This document shows positions 47,909 to 58,697 of a stretch of DNA of 64,000 nt, piece by piece. Numbering within the stretch: position 1 is the stretch's first letter; the number at the start of each line of letters is the position of its first letter. The stretch is from Pseudophaeomoniella oleicola (lineage: Eukaryota; Ascomycota; Eurotiomycetes; Phaeomoniellales; Phaeomoniellaceae): positions 434,001-498,000 of the forward strand of contig QWDQ01000012.1 in NCBI GenBank assembly GCA_003868215.1, in the 5' to 3' direction. Position numbers and translations under genes: made by a program. Below the pieces are notes generated by a model, which made no database searches, was not told where the DNA came from, and saw nothing but the letters and a program-made list of their open reading frames with translations.

Positions 47909-47921
47909 GGGGGGGGGGGGG
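47909..47921. repeat. G13 homopolymer
   Basis: Thirteen consecutive G on the plus strand; the exact length may be uncertain in any assembly. Confidence 0.85.
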
Positions 47922-48397
47922 AATCGGTCCACAAATAGCTTGTAGAAATTGTAGAATTGTAGAAGCACGCCAACAATTCGGAAATAACCATCATAAGGTG
48001 GTTCTCCTGACACTACCCTCCTAACCGGAGCGCAGTGATCAAGGTTTCTATTTTTGTTTTTCTTTGGTTGACTTCTAGTACTTGACTCTGTTGGCATCCT
48101 GGCTATATGGTGTTGTCTCAACACGGTCTTGTTGTATCGCGTCGAAGCCAAACATAGCAACCCAGATATAGCATTGAACACTCACAGTATTACAAAACTA
48201 ACAGACTGTCCAAACTCATCATCAACCTTCCCAAAAAAGGACTCCTCTTTCACCATTAGTCGAAGCATTCGCGTTGTTGTCATTTCCCTCATAGACCTCA
48301 CCAATCTAGTATACCACCGTGACTGACCCAGTTTAGGTACTCTTTTCCTCCCCGTGAAACCATCTCAATCAGACATTTTCACATTTTGATCTACTAG

Positions 48398-48422
48398 GTA
48401 TGTATGTATGTATGTATGTATG
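48398..48422. repeat. (GTAT)6 microsatellite
   Basis: Six perfect tetranucleotide units in non-coding DNA. Confidence 0.9.
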
Positions 48423-49032
48423 CTATAGCTAGATGCTTTGTGGCTACGTTGTTGATTTGTTTGTAACAGCGGATTTTCTTTGATTGTTTGGATGGTTGGA
48501 TATGTAGTAGGTGGTTGGCTTGGTAAGTGTTTATGTAGAGGTAGGTAGGTAGTATCGTGAGAGATGTATATATATCTATTATTTTGGATGAGATCGCGTC
48601 GTCATGTTTACCAAGAAGTTCACACTGGATGAAAGCTTTTTTTTTGGCAGATAATTTCCACGTATAGAATAAGTGACGCGACGAGGTACTGTAGATGCGT
48701 ACTTACATATGTAGACCGTCTGCCGAATCTCATTAGTCTTCCCACGACGAGACACAGTCAAGAGTTTGGAGATGGGAGGATTGCATTAGGGAGAAGAGGT
48801 CTGATAAGCACATTTGTTCTGATCTCGGTGCGGCACAGCATGTATCTGTTCATAGACATTGAGACTCCAAGTAAACAAATCAGAAACAATTTTTGGCTTT
48901 GATTTTTAATATGGCAAGACTTGGCGTTATTGTGATATACCAGTAAGCACGACCATAACCAATCCATAAAGTACTTATGCTCATCATAACGCCGATAATA
49001 TGCTCTCCTGTCCGCATTCACTTTTACTGCTT

Positions 49033-50520
49033 TTAAGCACCCAGAGAATCGGCAACCTGCTTGCCCGCGATCCTGCCAAATACCACACACTCCAGCAGCG
49101 AAGATCCGCCAAGCCTATTGACACCGTGAATCCCGCCCGTCGCCTCACCGGCAGCCCAAAGGCCCTTGATCGGCTTAGCTTCTGCATCCAGCACCTCGGC
49201 CTTCTCGTTGAATTCAACGCCGCCCATGGTATAGTGGACGACGGGGGTGACGGTGCCGATGTACACGACGGAATCTGGCTTCACGTCTGCGAGGGACCAG
49301 TTTCCGAACTCGGTGCGACCGAAGGGGTCTTTGGATTTGCCGAGGGCGGCGTCTGCGAACTCTTGTAGTGCGGGCATAGCTGCTTCACTGAGTCCGTCGG
49401 CGACAGTGGTCTTTTGCATCAGGCCTTTAAAAAGGTAGAAGTCGATGTGTGATTTGGCGGCGTTGTAGCTGGCTTCGTCTAGGACGAGCTTGACATCCCA
49501 CTGGCGAGGTGATGCATCGACTGCCGGGGTCTTGGTGATGGCATCCGTAACGTATTTTCGAGTCTCCATTTCATTGACGAACCGTTTCGAATTGAGCAGC
49601 AGTAAGCCACCCTCTCCACGAAGCAATTCGGCGGCCAGGAATTTGGTGATTTTGCTAGGTTCTTTGGGATCGATAAAGCCGGTAGGATGGACTTGGACCT
49701 GTTCCATGTCGAGCAGTTGAGCACCGACCTCTGTCAAAAGTTTTGCTGAGCCTGGCTGTGCTTCGTTTGTTGACGGAAACCCTGCGAGGTCGGACCGGTA
49801 CTGTGCTAGGAGCCCTTCGCTGTCACCGGCAAACCCTCCGCTGGCAAAAATGACGGGACCGAGTAAAGTCTTCGTCTCACCCTCCTGGACATATTCCACA
49901 CCAGTAACCTCGCCACGGGTACTGAGCACCTTTTTGACTGAAGCAGATGTCAATAGTTGAACATTCGGGTTAGCTTTGAGTTCATTGAGCAATGTTATCA
50001 CAATGGCTGCACCAGGAGGTGTCTGCCCGGCTCCTCGGTGAGTTCTTGGACGACTGTGGCCTCCAAGTTGTGCAACACGGCTGAGGTCGACTCCTTTGTC
50101 ATCTACTAGCCAGTTGACTGCAGTACTGGATGAATCAGTCAAGGTCGAAATGAGCTTTTCCCTGCGTTCTCGTAGAGTGGTCAGAGCCTGTCCCGCAGAC
50201 TTTATGCTATCGCTATAGAACTCTGTATCCTCGATCGGCTGATACCTAGTAGGTGCACCATTGATGCCGGAGGAGGCTTTGATGGAATTACCACCCGGCT
50301 TTGGTAATCTTTCAAGGATGTGGACAGGCACGTTGCGGGAAGCGAGTTCCGAAGCGGCAGACAGTCCAGCCAAGCCTGAACCCACCACCACCACACCCTT
50401 ATTCACGGCTGCTGATTTGGTAGACTGCATGATGGGTGAAATCAAACGGCTGTAGAGCATAGAGATGACAAGTGTAAAGAAAGTAAAGGAGATGAGAACG
50501 AGAAGCCTTTTGGAAAACAT
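49033..50520 (-). CDS. FAD-dependent soluble fumarate reductase (Osm1/Frd1-like)
   Basis: Flavoprotein reducing fumarate to succinate using reduced flavins, helping reoxidise FADH2 when oxygen is limiting. 495 aa, single exon, from the ATG at 50520. An N-terminal hydrophobic helix (residues 7-27, LVLISFTFFTLVISML) can act as a signal anchor, as in yeast Osm1. The FAD loop VVVVGSGLAGLSAA follows at 42-55, then the family's GGHSRPRTHR substrate loop near 155 and VQVHPTGF. HYTMGGVEFN and the C-terminal flavin-binding block GLWAAGEATGGIHGVNRLGGSSLLECVVFGR complete it. There is no haem or cytochrome b5 domain, unlike longer fungal relatives. Essential residues look complete. Confidence 0.95.
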   Translation of the reverse strand: MFSKRLLVLISFTFFTLVISMLYSRLISPIMQSTKSAAVNKGVVVVGSGLAGLSAASELASRNVPVHILERLPKPGGNSIKASSGINGAPTRYQPIEDTEFYSDSIKSAGQALTTLRERREKLISTLTDSSSTAVNWLVDDKGVDLSRVAQLGGHSRPRTHRGAGQTPPGAAIVITLLNELKANPNVQLLTSASVKKVLSTRGEVTGVEYVQEGETKTLLGPVIFASGGFAGDSEGLLAQYRSDLAGFPSTNEAQPGSAKLLTEVGAQLLDMEQVQVHPTGFIDPKEPSKITKFLAAELLRGEGGLLLLNSKRFVNEMETRKYVTDAITKTPAVDASPRQWDVKLVLDEASYNAAKSHIDFYLFKGLMQKTTVADGLSEAAMPALQEFADAALGKSKDPFGRTEFGNWSLADVKPDSVVYIGTVTPVVHYTMGGVEFNEKAEVLDAEAKPIKGLWAAGEATGGIHGVNRLGGSSLLECVVFGRIAGKQVADSLGA

Positions 50521-51450
50521 GAAAACGCGTCTCGTTCCGTATGGCTAGCAGGACTCCGACTCAATTTGAAGGATCATTCGAACACTGGCCAATTATACAG
50601 ACCTTCTTCTCGGATTCCCGAGTTTCAATCCTTCCATTGAAGAAAAGTAATCGTACAATAGCAACGACATCCCTGAGACCGTCGGGTGAATTTGAGTATT
50701 TCAGTCATACGATGTCTTCATTGTCACGCCACTTGCGGGTTCTTCCGATACCGCGACCTGAAACAGATCAGTCACTCTAAGAAACAGCGCTTTTGAGACA
50801 TTTGGCAGTCCTCCAAAGACGTTTCAGAGGTAGTTTTTCGGTGAAAGAGAAAGCTTGCCGAAGTCAGGACTCACAGGTGTAGGATGATGTTGAGGGCACA
50901 ACCGAAGATCTTGGGGGTCGCGTCGCGGCGCTGTAGGGCAGTCTCTGTGGGGTCTTGGCGGCAATCGATCTAATTAATCGCTACACTAAACTAGCAGTGA
51001 CAATGGCAATGTCCGGCGAAACATCATCACTGTCATGTAGATGTAGTAGACGTCTTCCTAGATGCAAATATTATCGGATCCACGTAAAGAGTGGCTGGAC
51101 AGCGCGACAATGGTGCTTATGTGGTCTGGTATCTCTGCCTTGAAGGCTTGCCGGATCCTCAGCCTCCTCACAGCCACCTTACAATCCCTGCACTTTCAGA
51201 ACGCCCAGGCATCCAGGTCGTATGTGGACAGTCAAGGTAGGTGATAGCTACTATTGGTCGACAGCGAGACCCAATAACGTATGTCCTTTATGATTATACC
51301 CCGCCTTCTCAGCCTTGTAAGCGTCAACCGTGCTTTGCTTATAGGTCTTCATCAGACTGATACCAACCTTGATATTATACCTAACTCATCAGACATACAT
51401 CAAGAGTGCTGTGGGAATCATTTATACTAGATGCTGGGTAGCGTAGGATC
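50521..51450. other. Divergent promoter region (fumarate reductase / HET)
   Basis: 0.93 kb between divergent starts; no supported ORF or recognised site. Confidence 0.45.
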
Positions 51451-53475
51451 ATGGAAAACGACTTGTATACCTATCAGCCGCTTCAGGGGCAGGACAGTAT
51501 TCGAATACTGACATTATATCCTGGAAAGTACAACGATACTCTGATTACAACGCTCGACTTCGTTTGTCTCAATGAAAACATAAAGTATGAGGCGATTTCG
51601 TATGTCTGGGGTGACCCAACGCGAAACAGGGCTATCGTTTGCAACGGCAAGCGGCTTCACATCACTGCAACCTTGGAAGCAATCCTACGACGCCTTCGAC
51701 ATGAAGAAAGAGAGCTTGAGCTATGGGTTGACCAGTTGTGCATCAATCAAGATGACCTAGAAGAACGGAGCCAGCAGGTCAAGTTCATGAATACCATATT
51801 TTGGAACACGCAGCTTGTCAATGTATGGTTAGGCGACGATCCAGAAAATATCGCAAAGAGAGCATTTCGACTCTTGCGTAGACTCGCTGCTGATTTCAAA
51901 GACAGTAGGAAGCTCGAGGAGTTCACAAGAGCACAGAACGACAACATTGATGACTTTTCCTACGAAGAATGGAGACCTCTCGCTGAGCTTCTCAAAAGGC
52001 CATGGGTACGTGAAACCCCGAAATGAATGACTCCAATTAGAGATCTTTTGTTGCGTAATATGCATCTCATCTACTGACAGGCAATATAGTTTAGGCGTGT
52101 ATGGATCCCACAGGAAATCGGTACCAATGCGCCAGCAGTCTTGTACTGGGGGTCCGAGAGTATCGAATGGCAAACAGTATGGGAGGTCGCCTGGGTTATG
52201 GAAGTATATCGCACCATGTTTCCGCTTCGGTTGGATATCGATTTCCATGCAGTTGTCTATTTATACAAAAGATACCTGACGCGTAATGAGGGTGGTAACA
52301 CAGCTTGCACGACTTTTGCTAAAGAGCTTTACCAATCTCGATTGCGAGCCGCAACGGATCCTCGCGACCATGTATTTGCTTTGCTTGGTCATTACACAGC
52401 GCGGAGTCGGGTCACTGGATCGCCTATTATCGAGGCAGATTATAGCAGATCACTTAGTGCGATCAATCTTGAAGTCGCCACCAGACTATTGCAAGAGAGT
52501 GATGATCTTAAGGTCTTGAACTATGTGGATTCTATGGGAAGAATCTCCGGTAAGTATCTATGGTGCCATGTCTTCGCGAGATTACTAGAACTTAGACTAA
52601 ATACTTGATTAGGAAATCTGAAAGCTATTCCCTCCTCACACTCTGATGAGACCCCCTCATGGGTTCCCACGTGGCATGATGGCCTTTATGTACTTGCAAT
52701 AATACCCTTTAATTCTCGAGCCGGATCGATGGGGTACTCCAAGCCACGAATCCAATTTACAGATCCGAAGACATTAGTGGCGGAAGGATTCTATATTGAC
52801 ACCATAATCTCATCACCTTTCCATTTCATTCGCCGAGGTCCATCGGCCTTCATGAACCCTGCTATGATTTTCGGGCACTTTGATGCGGAAGAACGAGATC
52901 TTCTTAGATCAGCATGGACTTTCCTTTGCGGAAAGGATGATTTCGACACTACAGTCACAAAGTACTTGAATGGTGAGACAGCAATAACTGCCTTTTTCCA
53001 GGTCCTCTCCGCTGGTTACAGGTACACACCCTATACTATTATGAAAGAAGAGCTTGACCAGGCTGGCCCTATCGAAAGTTCTCTCTACATTCGACTCCAG
53101 AAAGCTTGCATGCGAGACGGTGCGGCGTACCTTGCACGATGCCTCGGAGACACCGATGTTGCTTATTTAGATTTGCAAAACATGTGTCAGGAAGGTGGTA
53201 ACACTGCAGGCTGGCAGCAGTCATGCAGTTCCGTTATTTATAATCGAGAATTGTTTCGTACGCACGACGGCTATTGGGGATTGGGACCAGGTACTGCGGA
53301 GGCAGGCGACGTCATCTGCGTCCTATACGGTGGTAAGACCCCCTATTGTCTTCGCCCGGTAAACGACCATTATATCCTGATCGGAGAGTGCTATGTCCAC
53401 GGCTTGATGAACAACGAAGCCTTGGGACTGATAGACGAGGGGAAGATCTTGCCGGGAACATTTTCTATACGATAA
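51451..53475 (+). CDS. HET-domain protein, short N-terminal type
   Basis: 625 aa from three exons: 51451-52005, 52090-52549 and 52613-53475 (introns 84 and 63 nt, GT-AG, phases close). The HET domain begins almost at once: YEAISYVWGD at 46-55, ELWVDQLCINQDDLEER near 91-107, and after the first intron the WFRRVWIPQE block. The middle holds the common DPRDHVFALLGH motif, and the C-terminus a conserved fungal HET-tail region (GDVICVLYGGKTPYCLRP...YILIGECYVHGLM). This differs in layout from the HET protein at 26088-28838, so the two are not recent duplicates. Likely part of the non-self recognition repertoire; partner and trigger unknown. Confidence 0.93.
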
Positions 53476-54206
53476 TCATCCAGATATAAAATACAAAAAG
53501 AATTCTCCATGCCATACTTCGGTATTGTACAAGCAATCAGGCTGAGCCGTAAGACGTGCTTGCTCTCTTTGCGCCACCCATCTGCAATGGTCAAGCTTTT
53601 CTTCGTCTATTGGGATTCAATTCTATATAACATAAGTAGGTAGTAGATAGACCCTGGGTAATTGGAACAGATGAGCTCTTCCAACAATGACTCTACATAT
53701 CCAAAAGTCCTATGTAAGCTGCACTATCAACACGGCTCCACGTAATTATGGAAACCAACGAACATTATCGCCGTCGCTAATATCCGATCCGTTCATATCA
53801 GCCTTCCGGAAGAGCCAGTGGGGTTGAAGGAGCGTCATCCTTGCCTCCGCTGATAAGGTAAAGTACCTACTACGCATAAGCAGACAGACACCAACCTCCG
53901 ATCATTATCGGTTGCAGGCCCTTTTGTTGTTGGAAAGACCTGTGGCTGTTCTGATTGACGCACCACGGCACGGAGATCGGCTTGATCGTAAAGGAAAAAG
54001 GATGCATCAAACCTCAGATGATAAGCAGTGCACGAATAGTAATAGTATAGTACCATCAAAGCAACAACATATCCCTCACAAAGGTAAATAAAAGCGAATT
54101 GTTTTTTCTTTCTTTCTTTCTGAAGAAAGAACCGTTCCTCCAAGAATTAAAAAAAAAACAAAGCCGCCGCCTCAGTCCCAATCCAAGAAACCGAACACAA
54201 TTCAAC
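53476..54206. other. Intergenic, 0.7 kb
   Basis: 3' flank of the HET gene and 5' flank of the oxygenase, with T-rich and A-rich runs (TTTCTTTC near 54110 and A9 near 54150) just before the start codon. No gene. Confidence 0.5.
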
Positions 54207-55418
54207 ATGGATATCCAATTACAATATCAACCACCCGTCTCAACGACCTCCAAACCGACCGTACCACCCTGGATCCCGCCCCCACCAACATCCGAGAACC
54301 TCGACTGGGCCCAACTCCGCACCATCGAACTCACCGACCTAGACTCGCCCGATCCCGCCGTCGTATCGTCGTTGATCGCGACGACCAAAAACGCCATCAA
54401 GGAAGACGGATTCCTCTACGTCACGCACTACGGCGTGTCGCTCGAACAGCTGCACCGCCAATTTTCCTTGGCTCAGTACTTGCACACGAACATCACGGAC
54501 GAGGAGAAGCAGCGACTGCTGTGGGACCCGGAGGGTGGGTTGTATGCTGGTTTTAAGCCGAGGACGGGATGGAAACGGGAGGCGACGACGTACGATGGGA
54601 TCGAGCAGTTTAATTTCTACGCCGAACAGTTTCGACCGTCGCCAGACACAGAACGGGTCCCGTCCTGCATCGTGCCCTTCATGGACGAAATCACATCGTT
54701 TTGTTCCTATTTGACCCAATCCGTAACCCGGCGGCTCCTCATCCTCCTCTCGCGCGTCCTCGAACTCCCGGACTCGTACCTCTGGGACAACGTGCAATCG
54801 CACAACGACACGCCCGTCGGCGAAGGTTACTTCCGCCACGCGCTCTTCCACCCCCTGGACGACACGACGAACACGCAACGCGAAGCCGTCCGCATGTACG
54901 GCCACCGCGACTTCGGCAGCCTCACGCTCTTATTCAGCGTGCCCATCACCGCGCTGCAAGTGTTCCACACGCCGTCGAAAAAATGGCGCTTCGTCAAGTA
55001 CCAACCGGGAGCGCTGGTCGTCAATCTCGGCGAAGCGCTCGAGATCATTTCCGGGGGCCATTTCAAAGCCACGCTGCATAAAGTTGCAGATACCCCCGCC
55101 GATCAGCGCCACTGCCAACGCTTGTCCATCGTCCTGTTCAACGGGTCGCGCGGCGATTTGCGGCTCAAACCCGCGATGGAGAGTCCGTTGTTGCAGCGCG
55201 AGGGTTTGGTCATTCAAGAAGGTGGGTTGTTCAAGGAGTTCAAGGCGCTGATGGATCGGGGGCTCCCCGTGCCGACGAATCGGGAGTGGAGAGAGGTGCA
55301 GGTTCGGACGAGGAGTCAGATTCCGCCCAAGGAGCGGTTGGAGGGCGTTAAGGATGTGGATGGGGTGAAGTATGGGACGGATCGGTTTTTGGGGGTTAAG
55401 GTTATGTTGCCGGTGTGA
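54207..55418 (+). CDS. 2-oxoglutarate/Fe(II)-dependent oxygenase
   Basis: Non-haem iron oxygenase of the isopenicillin-N-synthase-like group, which couples 2-oxoglutarate decarboxylation to hydroxylation, desaturation or ring formation. 403 aa, no intron, starting at the first true ATG (MDIQLQYQPP). The N-terminal DIOX_N block (IELTDLDSPDPAVVSSLI...EDGFLYVTHYGV) is followed by the catalytic core. Iron ligands are His233 and Asp235 (GHRDFGSL) and His291 (ATLHKV); the 2-oxoglutarate-binding Arg305 and Ser307 are in QRLSIVLF. All are present, so it should be active. Third-position GC is high and the gene is intronless, unlike most neighbours, which is compatible with high expression or a different history. 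It could hydroxylate a secondary metabolite, but it lies 34 kb from the PKS. Confidence 0.93.
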   Translation: MDIQLQYQPPVSTTSKPTVPPWIPPPPTSENLDWAQLRTIELTDLDSPDPAVVSSLIATTKNAIKEDGFLYVTHYGVSLEQLHRQFSLAQYLHTNITDEEKQRLLWDPEGGLYAGFKPRTGWKREATTYDGIEQFNFYAEQFRPSPDTERVPSCIVPFMDEITSFCSYLTQSVTRRLLILLSRVLELPDSYLWDNVQSHNDTPVGEGYFRHALFHPLDDTTNTQREAVRMYGHRDFGSLTLLFSVPITALQVFHTPSKKWRFVKYQPGALVVNLGEALEIISGGHFKATLHKVADTPADQRHCQRLSIVLFNGSRGDLRLKPAMESPLLQREGLVIQEGGLFKEFKALMDRGLPVPTNREWREVQVRTRSQIPPKERLEGVKDVDGVKYGTDRFLGVKVMLPV

Positions 55419-56391
55419 TTGTACCTATCTATTTGATGAAGGGAGAGAGTGTGAGAAATATCCTTGTCGAGAGGATTTCCTTGGCTCGTCTAAAGCCAAC
55501 GACGGTCCGTCGTGATGAATTGTGCATGAGAATACTAGATACCTACTACCTATCTACCTTAGGTACCCCAGTAGGTATATACAGACAGGTCCTTGAATAA
55601 GCGGGCTTCTACTGAATCTAAACGAGCAACACCGGATCTTTTAGACTTCTAAAGCATGTCGCAAGGTCACGATGGATCGCACCAGCGATGGCAAGATCAA
55701 GGGAATGGCTATCGATGGAGATGCTCACGCCGACTTCTATATCTCCTCAAGCAGAGCACGACGGAAATGTGCCGTGGCATGCGACGTTCGTCAAGGACAA
55801 GGATTATGTCCAATTCAAATAGTCAAGCGATCAAAGGAGCGCTAGCGGAGGTGTGGAAATGGTAGGGATCAACAAGTAATCCTCTGGCGGGAGGTGTTTT
55901 TGTCATCACTGACATGTAGCCTCTGGGCAATTTGCCATGCATCGTCATGACGAGCAGTGAAAGATGTAAAGAATGGGGGTCTTTCATGAGATTTATGGTA
56001 GACATCTAGTACCCTCTAGAACCATCGTCAACGTGCTTCTACCGATGATGGTGTTTCTGAGCATGCGACCTTCGTACCTGGGAAACATCGGATCTTAAAA
56101 CAAAGCAAGCTTCTTGTAACATTGGACACCTTTCCTGGGAAGATGAGGATTGTTCCCGGGACGCACCTAGTTTCTTCCTGGGGTAAGGGATCGAGTTCCC
56201 AGGATCCGCGTCGCTGCTGGTCATCGTTCAGCGCCCCAGTCAAGCACCCGCCCTTCCCCTCCTGACCCCCAAATGTTCGCGTATGAATTCGTTCAGAATG
56301 CCATGGTACGACTCGCATTATTTGACGATCACCTGCACCCAGAAATAAAAACTTCGCCAAGTAAAGAAGATACCTAGTAGAAGAAAGAAGA

Positions 56392-56601
56392 TTGAAGTTC
56401 GCGAACGACATCCAACCGTACAACGCCGAAAAGGAGCTTGACCAAGTCTGGCTTTCCAAAGAAGCCGGGGCCAAGAGCCTGTCGATGATGGCCTTCTCCC
56501 TGAGAGAGAAGAACCAACTTCCCCTAGAGCGCGAGGAAAAGAAGAGAGTTGCACCCACATTTGGTTCACCTTGGGTAACGAATGTTTTGCATGGACTCTA
56601 A
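56392..56601 (+). pseudogene. Unassigned coding-like fragment
   Basis: A 69-codon frame (from a TTG; no ATG at the front) with a charged, protein-like composition, for example PYNAEKELDQVW and REKNQLPLEREEKKRV. It is preceded by a possible acceptor (CCTAG near 56375). No family recognised. It may be an exon of a decayed gene or chance; the GGGTTGGGTT hairpin begins right after it. Confidence 0.2.
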
Positions 56602-56602
56602 G

Positions 56603-56634
56603 AACCCAACCCAATTGAGCAAGCGGGTTGGGTT
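56603..56634. repeat. Perfect 10-bp inverted repeat (hairpin)
   Basis: AACCCAACCC at 56603-56612 and GGGTTGGGTT at 56625-56634, with a 12-base loop. Related copies are CAACCCAACCT near 56690, GTTGGGTTGC near 56932 and CCAACCCAA near 57019. Confidence 0.8.
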
Positions 56635-58656
56635 GGGTGTCGCGATGGTGAGGATTAATTCATTCTTGCGAGTCGGACGAAGTAGAGGCAACCCAACCTA
56701 ATTTGCTACATGGCACAGTCTACTGGCACTGAATCAACATTATGGTGGTAAGTACGCACTCATCATCCTAACTTCCTTATAACGGCAAACTTTGAGATCC
56801 GTCCCTAAGTGATTCCGTCGGTAGAGACCAGGATTCGCCTGAGGCCGGGCGCTGAGACAAGAGGTAAGAAGTTTAGCCATAGTTGAGTAGGTACGTATTG
56901 CGGTATCGCTGGATTATAGAAACTTGAGTTGGGTTGCGAGTTGCGGCTTTTTACTATGTCCCCAAACCACCAGGTATATTGATTCGGGTGTGGGTAGCAC
57001 TTTCTTCAAACTGCGCGGTTAAGATCCAACCCAAACTACTGCTAGGTCAGTTATTGTGTGATTGCCTCGAATTTGCTCCGAGTTTGACTTCAATTGGAAG
57101 CGGCTTCTTGAATACGATACATACGATGACACACTGCAGCCAGGGTCCACTACGACCTCATTTACTGCGGTGGCGTTCATGTGGTTGGTTGCACTGGCAG
57201 GCACCTCTGTGTTCGCCAAAAGAAATCAAAGACCTGTGAGTAAAGGACAGCTTGTATATGAGATCGTTTCGACAAGACATAAGGTAGGTATATATAGGTA
57301 TGCTTGGTAAGTTGGTAGGAGGTAGAAGAGAGAAATTCGATACGATGGAAGAGAAAGAGCTCCAAAAACGTTGTCTAGTGACAAGGCGTAAGAGGTATGG
57401 GAAGGTGCGCATGTATGTAAGTAACATGTTGCCAAATAGATGTTCGGTAGGTATTTCCTGGAAGTTTGACTTGCCGTCTTCGTTGCGCCATGTAAGATTG
57501 TGCTGTCGAAGCTCATCAATTAAGTACTTGGTTTGACAAGTCCGTACAGTTTGTGCTCATACGACGAAGTAGACGAAGACATCGTGATGCGCATGTTTTG
57601 ATGAAGTCATAAAGTGCCTACTAGTATCTTAGGTATGTCCCCATACTATTCAAGATAGCATACGACAGGGAAATAGGACATCTGACTGCCAGTGCCTCTG
57701 CACACATGATCTAACGGACCGCCAATGGCATTGGCGATCAATGCGTACTGCGGGCCTGCGGCACGAGTGAGAGAAATCTGAATATCACCGCGATGGTCAG
57801 CAACTTGAATCCCGCAATGTAATACCGTAGCTGATGGATGCGCATATCAGCTGTCACTTACCAAGCACCGTGAATTCGTAGTGCCACGGGGATGATATAC
57901 TAGGTAGTATTGTACTCGTTGAACTTTGGTGAATCGAGACAAGATCCAAAGACGTTGCTCATTTCTTGATGTTCCCTACACCTAGACTCTGGCTGTAGCG
58001 ATGCTTGTAGTAGATTTTACTAAACAGGGTGCGAACAGAGAACACATCATTAAACCACCGTGAGAGAAGAAAATAAGATAAAGCACAATTGTAGATATGA
58101 TAGATGGATCAATTAACAAAATGCCCAGAAGGAATCACTTGACATATCACGCGTCTCTCAAAATCAAACCAAATCCTTCGCGTCGGCGGTGGCCTTGTCA
58201 GATATCTATCATGTAAACTATCCCCCCTTCTCACTGCAGCATCGCCAAGGACGCTGGGTGACGAAAAGAAGAATTAAATATACGACCGGATCATGACCTG
58301 AACGTCAGAGAGTTGCTTCTGTTTTTTCTGGGTGAAGGAAGAGTTATTGTGGTCAAAAGAAGACCTAATAGGACTCGTAGCCTAAGGTATCTAGTAGGTA
58401 CTAAGTTATCGGTGTACATGAGATGGGAGAACGTCTCTTGGATAAGCTCTCCATCTCTACTTACTAGACTGTAGACGTCAGGAACAGTAAGGAGATCGAC
58501 CACCTGAGAGGTACAGTACGTTACTAATGATCTGTAGTGCTGTTAAAATGGTAAGAGAAAATGGGAAGAAGAGGTATGCCAATAAGGTATGATTCCAGAT
58601 GACTGACTACCTAAGGTAGGTATCTACGTACGTAGTAGGTCTGTTAATTACATATA

Positions 58657-58697
58657 AGTCGCCTCACCTGGATTCGGTTTAATCTAGTAACGGTTCA
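58657..58697 (+). repeat. Left terminal inverted repeat of the transposon
   Basis: Starts AGTCGCCTCACCTGGATTC. It matches the right end at 36 of 41 positions; all five differences are transitions. Confidence 0.9.

Larger units (their letters stand above)
46808..49032. other. Intergenic, 2.2 kb, repeats but no gene
   Basis: No frame with family content. It contains a G13 run (47909-47921), a (GTAT)6 run (48398-48422), and an adjacent pair of Pol III A/B-box-like motifs (47864-47902) discussed in the findings. Confidence 0.5.
55419..58656. other. Gene-poor stretch, 3.2 kb
   Basis: Short frames only. Three look slightly coding: 55672-55845 (MDRTSDGKIKGMAIDGD...), 56273-56374 (MFAYEFVQNAMVRLALF...) and 56392-56601. 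A perfect 10-bp hairpin of GGGTTGGGTT type lies at 56603-56634, with related motifs around it. TACCTAAGG-type motifs occur at 55557 and 58381-58616. No complete gene can be supported. Confidence 0.5.

Noticed and set aside
47862-47920. tRNA gene around GTTCGATCC
   Set aside because: The T-stem and acceptor stem do not pair and the A-B spacing is short; kept only as a low-interest relic.
54339-54905. 188-codon minus-strand frame
   Set aside because: Antisense shadow of the 2-oxoglutarate oxygenase, whose iron ligands are clear on the plus strand.
56028-56558. 176-codon minus-strand frame in the gene-poor stretch
   Set aside because: Composition is uneven, no domain or good start, and the opposite strand looks slightly more protein-like.
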